Shown here in pieces: positions 8,236 to 18,800 of a DNA stretch of 64,000 nt; position 1 is the first letter of the stretch, and each line of letters opens with the position of its first letter. Under the pieces are notes generated by a model that saw nothing but the letters and a program-made list of their open reading frames with translations, had not been told where the DNA came from and did not search any database. The stretch is taken from assembly GCA_004011035.1 (NCBI GenBank), contig CP025734.1, positions 2,812,001 through 2,876,000 of the forward strand, read 5' to 3'. This DNA is from Bdellovibrio sp. qaytius (GTDB lineage Bacteria; Bdellovibrionota; Bdellovibrionia; Bdellovibrionales; Bdellovibrionaceae). A program made the position numbers and the translations under genes.

Positions 8236-10068
8236 TTAAGCTTTAGCTGGAGGCTGAGCTGCGGCTCTGTCTTCTAAAAACTTTTCAGCTTGAGCATTAA
8301 GTTTAATACCCACTTCGTTTAATTGATCGCGGTTTACTGGGCTTGGGCAGTCTGACATTAAGCAAGACGCTTGCGCTGTTTTAGGAAATGCGATCACTTC
8401 ACGGATAGCTTCAGTTTGTGTTAATAACATCACTAAACGATCCATACCCCAAGCGATACCGCCATGTGGAGGCGTTCCGTATTTTAAAGCTTCTAGGAAG
8501 AAACCGAATTTTGCTTTTGCTTCTTCTTCAGATAAGCCTAATAAACGGAATACCGCTGCTTGGATTTCTTGTTTGTACACACGAATAGATCCGCCACCCA
8601 TTTCGTAGCCGTTACAAACTAAGTCGTAAGCTTTGGCTAACATATGTGGGTAGGCTTTTTCGTTGTTATCAATCATATCCTGGAAATACTCATCAGTCGG
8701 AGATGTGAACGGATGGTGACGTGAGAACCAACGTTTATCTTCTGGGAAGTACTCTAGTAATGGGAAGTCGACGATCCATAAGAAGTTGTATTTGCTGAAA
8801 TCGATTAATTTTAATTCGCGGCCTAAGTGATTACGTAATGCAGACAATGCAGAACATGCTGGATCATAATCATCAGCAACGATTAAACCGCAGTCTTTAT
8901 CACCACAACCTAAAGTTTTAAATACTAATTGTAATTTTTCTTGCGAGATAAATTTTGAAGCCGGAGACGCGATTGTGCCGTCAGCTTCTTTTTTCATCCA
9001 TACTAAACCTTTTGCTCCGCCTTTTTTCGCGATCTCAGTTAATTTATCAAACTGACCACGAGAGAACGCTTGCCCACCTGGAACGCAAAGCCCGCGCACG
9101 ATACCTTTACGTGATAATGTGTCGTCGAAAACTTTGAAACCTGAATTTTGTAAAACTTCTTCTAATTTTACGATGTGCATTTCAAAACGCGTGTCTGGCT
9201 TATCGTTACCGTATCTATCCATTGATTCGAAATACGTCATACGAGTTAAAGCAGGAACATCAATGCCTTTGATTTCTTTCCAGATATGACGAAGCATTTT
9301 TTCGTTCATCTCGATAATGTCTTCAACGTCGATGAACGACATCTCCATGTCGATCTGAGAAAATTCTGGCTGGCGATCTGCACGTAAATCTTCGTCACGA
9401 AAGCAACGAGCGATTTGGAAATAACGATCGTAACCCGCCACCATCAATAACTGTTTAAGTAATTGCGGAGACTGCGGTAACGCATAGAAGTTTCCTGGAT
9501 TTACACGTGAAGGCACTAAATAATCACGCGCGCCTTCTGGAGTAGATTTAAATAAAATGGGTGTTTCAACTTCAATGAAACCGTTGTTCGATAAAAACTC
9601 ACGCACTAAACGCGCCACTTTGTGACGAGTGATCATATGATTTTGCAATCGAGGAGAACGTAAATCTAAATAGCGATGTTTTAAACGTAAAACTTCATTT
9701 ACGTTTTCATCTTCAATTTGAAATGGAGGCGTTTCAGCTTTATTTAAAACTTCGCAACGAATCGCTTCAACTTCGACTTCGCCGGTTTTGATTTTTGTAT
9801 TTTTCATTCCGTCTGGACGAGCGCGAACAACGCCTTCGATAGCGACGACGAATTCACCACGAAATTCTTTAGCTGTTGTTGTATCGGCTTTTGTTGGATC
9901 AAGAACAACTTGAACAATACCTTCGCGGTCGCGAAGATCGATGAAAATTAAGCTTCCGTGGTCACGACGAACGTTAACCCACCCCATCAAGACAACTTTT
10001 TGCCCCACATGTTTGCTGTTTAATTCGCCACAGTAATTTGTTCTTTTAAGCTCTCTTACAAACTTCAT
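8236..10068 (-). CDS. aspS: Aspartyl-tRNA synthetase, probably non-discriminating type
   Basis: 610 residues, full bacterial length. An N-terminal OB fold for the anticodon ([20 protein letters not shown]) is followed by the class II catalytic core with motif 2 ([18 protein letters not shown]). A GAD insertion and motif 3 (GIAWGMDRL) follow. It charges tRNA-Asp in the cytoplasm. His37 in RRDHG and Gly87 in PDGMKN are the residues found at the two positions that mark non-discriminating AspRS (E. coli has Leu and Lys). The enzyme may therefore also charge tRNA-Asn for GatCAB. That reading rests on family knowledge, and no gat gene is in view. It has its own sigma-70-like promoter and a strong terminator. 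Confidence 0.95.
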   Translation of the reverse strand: MKFVRELKRTNYCGELNSKHVGQKVVLMGWVNVRRDHGSLIFIDLRDREGIVQVVLDPTKADTTTAKEFRGEFVVAIEGVVRARPDGMKNTKIKTGEVEVEAIRCEVLNKAETPPFQIEDENVNEVLRLKHRYLDLRSPRLQNHMITRHKVARLVREFLSNNGFIEVETPILFKSTPEGARDYLVPSRVNPGNFYALPQSPQLLKQLLMVAGYDRYFQIARCFRDEDLRADRQPEFSQIDMEMSFIDVEDIIEMNEKMLRHIWKEIKGIDVPALTRMTYFESMDRYGNDKPDTRFEMHIVKLEEVLQNSGFKVFDDTLSRKGIVRGLCVPGGQAFSRGQFDKLTEIAKKGGAKGLVWMKKEADGTIASPASKFISQEKLQLVFKTLGCGDKDCGLIVADDYDPACSALSALRNHLGRELKLIDFSKYNFLWIVDFPLLEYFPEDKRWFSRHHPFTSPTDEYFQDMIDNNEKAYPHMLAKAYDLVCNGYEMGGGSIRVYKQEIQAAVFRLLGLSEEEAKAKFGFFLEALKYGTPPHGGIAWGMDRLVMLLTQTEAIREVIAFPKTAQASCLMSDCPSPVNRDQLNEVGIKLNAQAEKFLEDRAAAQPPAKA

Positions 10069-10143
10069 AGTAATCCCGATTTCTGTTGTTTTTTGCGTTT
10101 TGCGCGTCTTTTTCTGGTGTTCAAGCCAGCTTAGAACAGCTAG

Positions 10144-10171
10144 AGTATAATAATTGACAAACGCGAGTCAA
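10144..10171 (-). promoter_or_regulatory. Sigma-70-type promoter of aspS
   Basis: On the minus strand TTGACT (10171-10166), 16 bases, then TATACT (10149-10144): 5 of 6 matches in both boxes. The start point would be near 10137, giving a leader of about 69 bases before the aspS ATG at 10068. Confidence 0.6.
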
Positions 10172-10226
10172 AACTCATCTTTAACAAGATGATAAAAATA
10201 TCGCTAGTATTCCAAAGGACTTGAAT

Positions 10227-10532
10227 ATGCCCAAGCTGAACTTCGAAATGCCTGCCCACCTATCTGCTGACCAGGCTTTTACTAAAATCCAAACGTTTTT
10301 AAACTCAGATAATAACTTTAAGAAGTTCGATCCTAAGGTTTCTGCCACTTTTGACCAGTCTAACAAATCATGTCAAATTAATGGCTCGCAGTTTAAAGCT
10401 GATTTAAAGATCAAACCCCAAGATGACAAGTGTTCGGTAGCTATTGAAGTAGACATCCCGTTCGCCCTGTCGCTATTCAAGGGAAAAATCAAAGAAGAGA
10501 TCGAAAAAGCTTTTAAAAAGGTATTAACTTAA
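10227..10532 (+). CDS. Polyhydroxyalkanoic acid system family protein (PHA_gran_rgn-like)
   Basis: 101 residues. ATG 10227 is chosen over the in-frame TTG at 10221 because AAGGA (10215-10219) lies 7 bases before it. The protein has a basic N-terminus, a beta-rich middle (GSQFKADLKIKPQDDKCSVAIEVD) and a closing helix FKGKIKEEIEKAFKKVL. That closing pattern is characteristic of the small family annotated as putative polyhydroxyalkanoic acid system proteins. The biochemical role is unproven. It ends 8 bases before rpoH and is probably cotranscribed with it. Confidence 0.6.
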   Translation: MPKLNFEMPAHLSADQAFTKIQTFLNSDNNFKKFDPKVSATFDQSNKSCQINGSQFKADLKIKPQDDKCSVAIEVDIPFALSLFKGKIKEEIEKAFKKVLT

Positions 10533-10540
10533 AGAATTCT

Positions 10541-11698
10541 ATGGCTAAAAAGAAAGTCACCGCGCGCCCGGCTGAGGGTAAAAAAAAGGTGTCTGCTAAA
10601 AAAGCTGTCGTTAAATCGGCGGTGAAAAAAGCGATTACAAAATTAAAAGCACCGACAAAAAAAGCGCCTAAAGAAAAAATCAAAAAAGTTCACGCCGTTC
10701 TGGTTGAAGACCATCATGAACACGATGAATCTATTGATGTTAATGCTGATATTGACGAAGCAATGGCCGCTGACGAACTTGAGATTGAGCAACCGACGCA
10801 CAAGTTGGGCGAAGACCAACCAATTCACCAGTTGCCTACTATCGTTTCTGATCAACAAGTTCGTTCGCGTGATCCGCTAACAACTTATTTAAATGAAATT
10901 CGTAAATACCCCGTTTTAAGTCGCGAAGACGAAATGAAATTGGCCAAACGTTATTACGAAACGAAAGATCCCGAAGCGGCGCAAGCTTTAGTACGAGCGA
11001 ATTTGCGCTTTGTCGTAAAAATCGCGGCTGAATACGCGCGTTTTTCGTCGCGCATGATTGATCTTATTCAAGAAGGCAACGTTGGCCTTATGCATGCGGT
11101 AAAAGATTATAACCCTGATAAAGGGGCTCGCTTAATTACTTACGCTGTGTGGTGGATTCGCGGTTATATTCAAGAGTATTTAATGCGCCAATTTTCGATG
11201 GTTCGCATTGGAACGACCGCTAATCAAAGAAAATTATTTTATCAACTGCAACGCCAAAAAAATGAACTTGAAAAAATGTCTTCACCTGAAAACATTGCGC
11301 AGCTCTCAAATAAATTAGGGATTCCTAAAGACGAAGTTGAAGAGATGGCTAAACGTGTTTCTGGGCGTGATGTCAGCCTTGATAAAACCAGTGATGATGA
11401 CGGTGGCGGAACCTTATCTTTGGGTAGCCTTTTAAGTAAAGAAGATGGCAGTCTTCCGTTAGATGAACAACTGGCTTTAAGCGAACAGCTTAAGTTTTTA
11501 AAAGACGCGATCGATTCAATCCGTGCAGATCTTAACGAAAAAGAGAAAATCATTCTTGAAGAGCGCGTGTTGAACGAAGAGCCGCTGACTTTACAAGAAA
11601 TCGGTGAAAAATATCACATTACCCGCGAAGCTGTTCGTCAAAATGAAGCTCGCCTGATCAATAAAATCAAAACCGCGCTTGCCGACTTGATGAAATAA
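10541..11698 (+). CDS. rpoH: RpoH-type heat-shock sigma factor with a Lys-rich N-terminal extension
   Basis: 385 residues, about 100 longer than typical sigma-32. Residues 1-50 are a Lys/Ala/Pro-rich tail (MAKKKVTARPAEGKKK...), followed by an acidic/His segment (51-105). The sigma core then begins: region 1.2 (DPLTTYLNEIRKYPVLSREDE), region 2 (LIQEGNVGLMHAVKDYNP, ITYAVWWIRGYI) and the RpoH box (NQRKLFYQLQ, about 228-237) that marks sigma-32. Regions 3 and 4 follow with the HTH (LTLQEIGEKYHITREAVRQ). It should direct RNA polymerase to stress promoters. The tail resembles the one on the GroES at 52754. Region 4 ends REAVRQNEARL where most sigma factors have RQIEARA. Confidence 0.88.
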   Translation: MAKKKVTARPAEGKKKVSAKKAVVKSAVKKAITKLKAPTKKAPKEKIKKVHAVLVEDHHEHDESIDVNADIDEAMAADELEIEQPTHKLGEDQPIHQLPTIVSDQQVRSRDPLTTYLNEIRKYPVLSREDEMKLAKRYYETKDPEAAQALVRANLRFVVKIAAEYARFSSRMIDLIQEGNVGLMHAVKDYNPDKGARLITYAVWWIRGYIQEYLMRQFSMVRIGTTANQRKLFYQLQRQKNELEKMSSPENIAQLSNKLGIPKDEVEEMAKRVSGRDVSLDKTSDDDGGGTLSLGSLLSKEDGSLPLDEQLALSEQLKFLKDAIDSIRADLNEKEKIILEERVLNEEPLTLQEIGEKYHITREAVRQNEARLINKIKTALADLMK

Positions 11699-11717
11699 GA
11701 CAATAATTAAAGAGCTG

Positions 11718-12566
11718 ATGAAATCTTTTCTATTGATCTTATTTTTTTCTTTTTTTACGGTGTTTTCACTGACGGCACACGCGTTTAAAGTTTTAGAAAT
11801 TCGTAATAATAAAATTTTAGTCGATCTTGAAGGTGAAGTGCTTGAGCGTGGTGATTATTTACTGACATTACCAGGTGCTGAGTTTCAAGGTCGTGCAATT
11901 GTTATTTCGATTCGTCCAGGTCAAGCCATTGGTAAACTTCAAGATGGTAACTTTAGCGTGGGTGAAGAAGTTAAGCGTGTCTTAGGCGAACCTTCTTTTA
12001 AAGAAGAGGCCATCAAAATTTCTCTCCAAGTTAAATATCTTAATAACGCGATTTCAGTAAAACAAAAAGATGCCTCGTTTCCGACTCCAAATTCTGAAAC
12101 TGTTTCGATGAGTGGAAATAGTGTTGGTGGCTTTGCTGTTATTGATTGGCCGACAGAAATGTTTTTATTACGTGGGTCTTTAGGTTATGAGCCTGTTGCA
12201 GTTAAAGGTACGGCTCGATTTAATTCTTGCTCGAGTAAAACATCAACAAATTGTACCGTGGATATTAACTACATCGCCGCTTCTGCAGCGATTCGTTATG
12301 ATTATTACCGCAAAAGCCGTTTAGTGACTTGGGTGGCTGCAGGTTCTGGAATTAAGTTTCCGTTAAATAAAAATTCGACGTCTTTGAATAAAGGTGCGAT
12401 TGGAATTGCCAATTCAATTTTATTAGCAACTGGTGCAGATTATTTAGTTTCTAAAAAATATTTTGTGCCTGTGGGATTAGAGTATCACTACTCTTTAAAT
12501 TACTCTGAAAAAGTGCCTGTGATTAACCAGCTTGCGTTGCATGCTGGTGTTGGAATGGAATTCTAG
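11718..12566 (+). CDS. Predicted outer-membrane beta-barrel protein
   Basis: 282 residues. Signal peptide at 1-22 (ends AHA|FKVLEIRNNK). An SH3-like or beta N-terminal part (EIRNNKILVDLEGEVLERGDYLL) is followed from about residue 95 by amphipathic strands, and the protein ends in Phe (HAGVGMEF) as barrels do. A short Cys pair (NSCSSKTSTNCT) may form a loop disulfide. No family was recognised. It lies 19 bases after rpoH on the same strand, so it may be in that transcript. Its stop is 1 base from the stop of the convergent gene at 12568. Confidence 0.65.
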   Translation: MKSFLLILFFSFFTVFSLTAHAFKVLEIRNNKILVDLEGEVLERGDYLLTLPGAEFQGRAIVISIRPGQAIGKLQDGNFSVGEEVKRVLGEPSFKEEAIKISLQVKYLNNAISVKQKDASFPTPNSETVSMSGNSVGGFAVIDWPTEMFLLRGSLGYEPVAVKGTARFNSCSSKTSTNCTVDINYIAASAAIRYDYYRKSRLVTWVAAGSGIKFPLNKNSTSLNKGAIGIANSILLATGADYLVSKKYFVPVGLEYHYSLNYSEKVPVINQLALHAGVGMEF

Positions 12567-12567
12567 A

Positions 12568-14592
12568 TTACGGTTTAATATTGGCGTATGTATATACGCG
12601 GCCATTCAGTAAATCGACAAAGCGAACTTGACCTGAATCAATAAAATAAATTCTTTCGTTGGCACCAACAAATGCATCCCATAAATCGATTTCACAATTT
12701 TGTTTTGTTGTAGCTTCAGCACACAATGAAGCAAAGTTCTGATTGCCACGACCAAGCGCTGTTAACCAGTTTGTGCCGTCGTGATATTTAACCTTACCTT
12801 CAAAACGATTCATTGAGTACAACTTGCCCGCGCGAGAAACGAACATATAGTTGTTACTGTAAGTTGATGGCATAATCACAGATGACGAAGTCGCTACGCC
12901 GTCGGCATCAAAGACCCCCAGTGAATGCGATGAACATGTCGCTTCGGCGTCACAAAGCCTTGCATAAATATAAGAGATATCTTTATTAGCTGAATCATAG
13001 CTTACGGCCATTCCGCCATAGGGCCATAAATTATCTACGGCTTGTGATGGATCTATATCAACACCTGTGCCTGATAAGTTAATTGAAACAATTTTAATTT
13101 CACGGTCTGGACGATACACACGCAGTCTAAAACGATCAGTGGCATCAACTAATTTCTTATGCGGATTTTCTGAATTAAAAACGATCCAGTTATTTGGTAA
13201 AACTTGAAATGTACCATACCATAGTAAATTATCATGATAATCGATTTGTAGATTAGTGGCGACCTTGACTGTTCCTGAAGTGTCAGTACCGCCACCAACG
13301 ATGGTTTCGATTGTTTGATTCACTGGCGCTTCATTGAGATTAATTCTTCGAATACGGTTATTATCAAAGATAATTAAATTTTCTTCGCGATCAAGAGCTA
13401 AACGCATGGGTTTTACAACTCTTGCTGATGCGAGCAAGCCATCTGCAAATGTACCGATTTGCACAAGCTGTGTTCGAGTTTTTGCGATCGGATCAATTTT
13501 AATAATCCCATTCACTTTATCACGTAAATAAATAATACCTGCTGAATTCACAACAAACATTTGTGGATCAAGCAACGAGGCATCTGAATCGTACGGTGAA
13601 ACTGGTGAATCTGTTTTATTAATTACAGTTACGCTGTTCACAACAACATTCGAAGAAACAGCTCCGCCTGTGACTGTCGCACTTACACAATATGAACCAC
13701 CGCATGAACGAGAAAATGTATCAGTCAAGTCTGTGAAAGAAACTCCTGTTGCTACTTGCATTGGCGCAGATCCTGTTAACGTTAATTCAGTTTGGTTGTG
13801 CGCATAATCACGCGCCCATAATGTCGCTGTCATACTTGTTAAAGCATTAAACCCAAAAAATAAATTCATACTTTCACCAGATAAAACGGCCTGACCTGAT
13901 GTTCCAATTAAACTGTTTACATTTAACCAGCAAGAATCAGTTTCAGATGGAACTGGTGCCGTAATATATTTAAGACAAACATCTTTAATCGGAGATAATG
14001 AAAATGTGTCTGTAATATCTGGCAGAGACAGTGTCGAAAATCCTGTGGCTGCAGCACTTACATAAGTAAAGCTAGCTCCAGAAATGACTGGAGCACACGA
14101 ATCGACTGTGAACATGCCTTGAGTTACTTCTAATGTTGGAAATGCATCTGGACGACCGCGTGTTGTTACGCGAATTTTATAATTGCTACCATCACTTGAA
14201 GCACTTGATGCTGTACAATCTAATTCGCGCGGCACTGACCAGTTAAATACACTGTCTTCACCCGAATTTGTGGCAAAATCATTACCATCTTGTCCTGTTG
14301 ATGACGTGGCCACTGTCCAAGTCAAACCTGCATCACGACTGTATTCAATCGTACTCGAATTTGTATCTAATGTTGGATCTGTAATCAGTAAATGAAGTTT
14401 GTACTGAACCCCGCCTTTGATGTAATCACCACTGCGTATTGATTCAATCGCTACAACTGGCGATTGACCATTCATCGGCGGGCTTACTGAGGCCGGTGTC
14501 ACCGGGTCTTGAATGGTGCTATCACAGCCGGCGATACTGAGCATCGCTGCTAAAACACCAATATAAATAAAAAGTTTTTTACCTTTTAACAT
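12568..14592 (-). CDS. Lipoprotein with Ig-like N-terminus and propeller-like C-terminus
   Basis: 674 residues. Lipobox LSIAGC with Cys23. The N-terminal half has beta-sandwich-like segments (IRSGDYIKGGVQYKLHLLITDP, SRDAGLTWTV). The second half has NHL/propeller-type repeats (GIIYLRDKVNGIIKIDP, NLIIFDNNRIRRINLNE, ETIVGGGTDTSG, QVLPNNWIVFN, ERIYFIDSGQVRFVDL). The same series of motifs is present in the larger lipoprotein at 15870, so the two are paralogues. It is probably exported to the outer membrane or surface. It is the last gene of the stator operon and starts 1 base after the upstream barrel gene stops. No known function. Confidence 0.75.
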   Translation of the reverse strand: MLKGKKLFIYIGVLAAMLSIAGCDSTIQDPVTPASVSPPMNGQSPVVAIESIRSGDYIKGGVQYKLHLLITDPTLDTNSSTIEYSRDAGLTWTVATSSTGQDGNDFATNSGEDSVFNWSVPRELDCTASSASSDGSNYKIRVTTRGRPDAFPTLEVTQGMFTVDSCAPVISGASFTYVSAAATGFSTLSLPDITDTFSLSPIKDVCLKYITAPVPSETDSCWLNVNSLIGTSGQAVLSGESMNLFFGFNALTSMTATLWARDYAHNQTELTLTGSAPMQVATGVSFTDLTDTFSRSCGGSYCVSATVTGGAVSSNVVVNSVTVINKTDSPVSPYDSDASLLDPQMFVVNSAGIIYLRDKVNGIIKIDPIAKTRTQLVQIGTFADGLLASARVVKPMRLALDREENLIIFDNNRIRRINLNEAPVNQTIETIVGGGTDTSGTVKVATNLQIDYHDNLLWYGTFQVLPNNWIVFNSENPHKKLVDATDRFRLRVYRPDREIKIVSINLSGTGVDIDPSQAVDNLWPYGGMAVSYDSANKDISYIYARLCDAEATCSSHSLGVFDADGVATSSSVIMPSTYSNNYMFVSRAGKLYSMNRFEGKVKYHDGTNWLTALGRGNQNFASLCAEATTKQNCEIDLWDAFVGANERIYFIDSGQVRFVDLLNGRVYTYANIKP

Positions 14593-15873
14593 CTAGAATC
14601 CCACCACCAGTTGTAGTTCTGTGTTTTTGAATTCGCGACTAAGGCCTGCTGCTGTTTCTGCCGTGTATGTTTCAGAATTGTAAGCAGCACCTAACCAAAT
14701 TTGTTTTTTATCAATATTAAAAAGATAACGGTATTCAACACCGATTTCAGTGTGAGACTTAACCACCTCTGACATCATACCAATCATGTTTACTTTACCG
14801 ATCAAACGATTTTTCGGATCAATTAAGTAATCTGCAAAAATACCATAGCCCGCTTGGTTTGATGTGAGTTTAGCTGTTGATGATTTTTGCTGAACTGTAA
14901 GCCCAGAAAAAATAGCGCGCAAACCCAAATCAAGAACGTTTTTATAATTATAGTGATAACCAATATGCGCATTGTAATAAAGCATATCAACAGCTTCAGT
15001 TTTTTTGCTTAAGGCAAAACTCGTTCTGAATTCGCCACCTATTTTAAAGAAGTTCATATATTTAGGACTTAACACTGTATATTTAAAAGAGTATTTACTG
15101 TCTTCACTTGTTACTGGCGCTGCCGTGTAACTTAAATCTAATTTACCAAGGTAAATAGCCTGCTGTAGTTCGTTAGCATTTTTTTGTGCCGCTTTTTGTT
15201 GGGCTTCTTTTTTAATTAAATCGATATTTTTTGGAGTAATTAACTCTAAAACGTATTCTTGATCGCCATTTTTTAAATGAATAGTGCCGATGGCTCCACC
15301 TTTGGGCGAAGTTGCGGGTAAGCTATAACTTCTCCAAGGTTCACCTTTGCCGGCGACTTCGAATAATGTTGAATCCATCCACTCGACTTGAGCTGGAACA
15401 CTTAATGTAATATTTAAAGTTTTTTGCGAGTTATCACAAGAAACAGCTAACGGAAAATTTAATGGTTTTTTGGGATCTTTTAATTGCACACGAGCTGAAC
15501 TGTTCTGGCAACGCTCGACAACAATGGCCGTTTTAGTTTGCGGTGTCCAATTAGCTGAGATTTTTTTCTCGAGGCCTGATTTTGTTTTGTAAGTTAAAGA
15601 ATCAAATCCACTTTGAATATACCAAATTGTTTTACCAGCCAATGCAGCTGATGTGCCGTTTTCAGTAATTATTTCTGTTCCGCTAGCTGCATCAGGAATT
15701 TCGACTGTCACACCGTATTGGCGATAGCCATCTGCATTCGTAAAAAATTCTTCTTTTGCTGGCCATGCGACAACCTGACCTTTTTCATCAGTCATTTTAA
15801 CTTGCGCATAAACTTGTGACGTTAATGTCATCATCGTCAAAAATAATCCTGCAAAAATTCTTTTCATCGTCAT
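14593..15873 (-). CDS. Outer-membrane beta-barrel protein of the stator/lipoprotein operon
   Basis: 426 residues from ATG 15873, chosen because AGGA lies 8 bases upstream and the ATG overlaps the stop of the upstream gene as ATGA. Signal peptide MTMKRIFAGLFLTMMTLTSQVYA|QVK. The N-terminal half is globular with two Cys. A helical linker (LIKKEAQQKAAQKNANELQQAI) leads to a C-terminal half of amphipathic strands ending in Phe (TELQLVVGF), consistent with a membrane barrel. Family unknown. It lies between the two propeller lipoproteins, so a shared surface complex is plausible. Confidence 0.7.
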   Translation of the reverse strand: MTMKRIFAGLFLTMMTLTSQVYAQVKMTDEKGQVVAWPAKEEFFTNADGYRQYGVTVEIPDAASGTEIITENGTSAALAGKTIWYIQSGFDSLTYKTKSGLEKKISANWTPQTKTAIVVERCQNSSARVQLKDPKKPLNFPLAVSCDNSQKTLNITLSVPAQVEWMDSTLFEVAGKGEPWRSYSLPATSPKGGAIGTIHLKNGDQEYVLELITPKNIDLIKKEAQQKAAQKNANELQQAIYLGKLDLSYTAAPVTSEDSKYSFKYTVLSPKYMNFFKIGGEFRTSFALSKKTEAVDMLYYNAHIGYHYNYKNVLDLGLRAIFSGLTVQQKSSTAKLTSNQAGYGIFADYLIDPKNRLIGKVNMIGMMSEVVKSHTEIGVEYRYLFNIDKKQIWLGAAYNSETYTAETAAGLSREFKNTELQLVVGF

Positions 15874-18800
15874 GGGCATGTTCCTGTTGTCGTCACACAG
15901 TATTTACCTACACCCGACAAACCATTTTGGCGGAAAGGAAAATACACTTGCTGCTTATTATAATCCCAAGAAATTGAAGATCCGTCACAAGTAAAAAACT
16001 TATTACCCGAAGTACTGGTCGGTAATGGTAAATTAGTTTCTACACCCGTAGTTAAATTCTTTTTATTTAATGTGCCGTCATATGCACAGTAATAAAGTTC
16101 ATACTGGCTTGACGCATTTTTCTTATACGTAAACGATTTAATCGTTCTAGATGTCGTTGCAAATACTGATGATACACCCGCTCCGATGATTTGGTCTGAT
16201 CCGTTACGTAATATTGGAGCTTTAATAATTCTTTTGGCGCCTAAATTGGCCATCAGTAAAGCGCGCTCTTCTTTTAAGTACACCGAAGACATTGTAGCAT
16301 TACCCCAGTACGGCATTTGTACGCTATTACTGATATCAACGCCTTCTTGAAATGTGCTGTCGCTCAAACATACACCTGCTGTATCTGCGCCCATAAATTT
16401 ACGAACAGTACCACTTGTCGAATTAAAAATTTTTGCAAACGCATTCACGTGACATGTTCCATTCCAAACTTGTGTCCAACCTACAAGGTAAGCTTCACTT
16501 GTTCCGGCTTCAACAGCCGCAGTTGCACTTGTTGCACCGTCTGGAACCATAATTCCATGTAATACGAGCGGATAACCATTCATCGAAATATTTTTACCGG
16601 CAACACCATTGGCTGCAGTGCTTAGGTAGTCTGCTGTGCCGCCTGCTCCTAAGACAAGTTTCCATTTGCCCGCTTTACCTGTAGCTGCATTTTTTTCATA
16701 TTTTACAACAACACCGTTACGAGTCAGCGATGCATAGAATGTTCCATCACGTGGATCGACCTGCACACCCTGAATACCGCCCCAGAATTCATTCGCAAAT
16801 GAAGAGGCCGAAGCCGCATTTGTTGAATAACGATTTTCTGCAGCTGGTTCGAAATTCACACTGTCATCTGTGTAATTACCAGCTAAGCGATTAATTGAAC
16901 CTGCCGCGCCTTGAGTAATTTCACGAATATTAAATTCTTTATTATCTGCGGCGACAACGGTATCGCTTGTTCCCCACACGCCCATATAATTTACGCCATT
17001 CATACGTGCCGCTAACGGAGACGAGCCATCACCGGCTGATTTTCTTTCGCCGAATAATGTTTTTAGTTTTCCGTCTGGTAAAATTACGCGGATTTGCCCG
17101 GCATCATTAAAATAAACTGTGTTCGTGCCATCGACGAAAGCGTCGATACCTGAAATTTTACAAGCTGATGCGACGGCTCCGTCTGCGCAATAGCCTTGAG
17201 TTGCGCCACCGACCACCGTGTTCCATTGATTTGTAGCTACATTATACTTACCTAATTGAAATGGATAATGGGCGCCTAACCAATAAATGGCTCCACGACG
17301 TGAAGCAAACATTTGAGTTTCCCAATAAGCGTAAGCAGGTGCGTGAGTTCCATAACCCACACTGATTCCATTCCGCGCATTAAAGTTTGCTGTTTTGTGA
17401 CCACAACCGCCAGGCACTGGAAAACAAATATATGTCGTTAAAAATTCTGGCTGTGAAGTTCTGTAATTAAAAGATAAAGCAATTGTTCTGATGTAATCTG
17501 TTGTAAATACGTATTCAGGATCGCCCTTGACACCTTTACCAGATAATTTCATAAAATAAACTTTATCTTCAGCAGCTTTATAAATACCCATCGTATAATC
17601 GATCACTTGCGCTGTTGGATTACCTAATGTGAACCAAATATTACCGTTTGGTAACACTTGTAAAAGTGTGTACATATTCATCGACGTTGAAAATTTTAAA
17701 CTTTTAGCGGCAACCGCTTTTGTGTAAGTTGTAATTGTACCGCCACCAATAATGGTATTAATTGTACCATCTGATTCAACACGACGAATACGATCGCCAT
17801 CAAATATCAATAAACGATCTTGATAGTCGATTGTGATTTTACCATTTCCGATTGTTGTCGCCATTGATACAGGCCCGCCATCACCGGTTTTTGTTGATCC
17901 TTTTTCTAGAAAAACTTTTTGCACACCATCGACTGGATCTACAAGAAGAACTCCGCGTGTGGCATCCATAAAATAAACTTTACCTTTTGACGACACAGCT
18001 AATGTACCAAAATCACCCGGTACGTCTGCCGCGCGAACTTGTGATAAGAAAATCGCCTTATTCGCAGAGCCGTTAATACCTAAGTCAGTATTGCCTGCCA
18101 CAATCGAAAATTTATCTGTATTTAATGCAGGCGTAGCACTTAACGAAACTAAACCTGATTGATCTTTAACTTTAATTTGAATTTTAAAATATTTATCTGA
18201 AGGAGCTGCAATTTTGCGGCAACCTGTAAAACTGGCTCCTGGTGAACAACCCACAGAAACATTCGTGATATTTTGGGCTCCTGGCACTTCAATGAAATTT
18301 TCTTCATCGAGAGTGTAATATAAACTAATTGGAGCCGTTAATAAATCGGTGTCTGTCACATTCCAACGAACAAAGACATCTTGATTTAAAGAGAATGTCG
18401 TTTCTGATTTTGACGGCGACTGCGACGAACTATCATTCGTTGAAGCAATCATATTTGTAATCGTTGGTGCCACAGCAGGATTGTAGGCAATCGTGATCTT
18501 ATCTTTACTTTCAACACCAGTGCCGTTGGTTAAACTCGACATGTTGCCCGCGAAATCCATCGCCCAGATACTGACTTGGTAAGTATTTTGAACGAAACCT
18601 ACGAAGGTTGAAATATCAATTTTAGTTAATGATTTAGAAGCGCTATCACCAAGATCTTGCCAACAAGAGTCATCGACAGCTGGTGCAATAGCATCAAAGG
18701 CTTTCACACAAATAAATTTAATAACTGTCGTTGTGTCTGATGCAGCAATGCTCGTTTCAAAGAAACTGCGATTGACCACTTTGGCTTGTAACGGGTCTGT

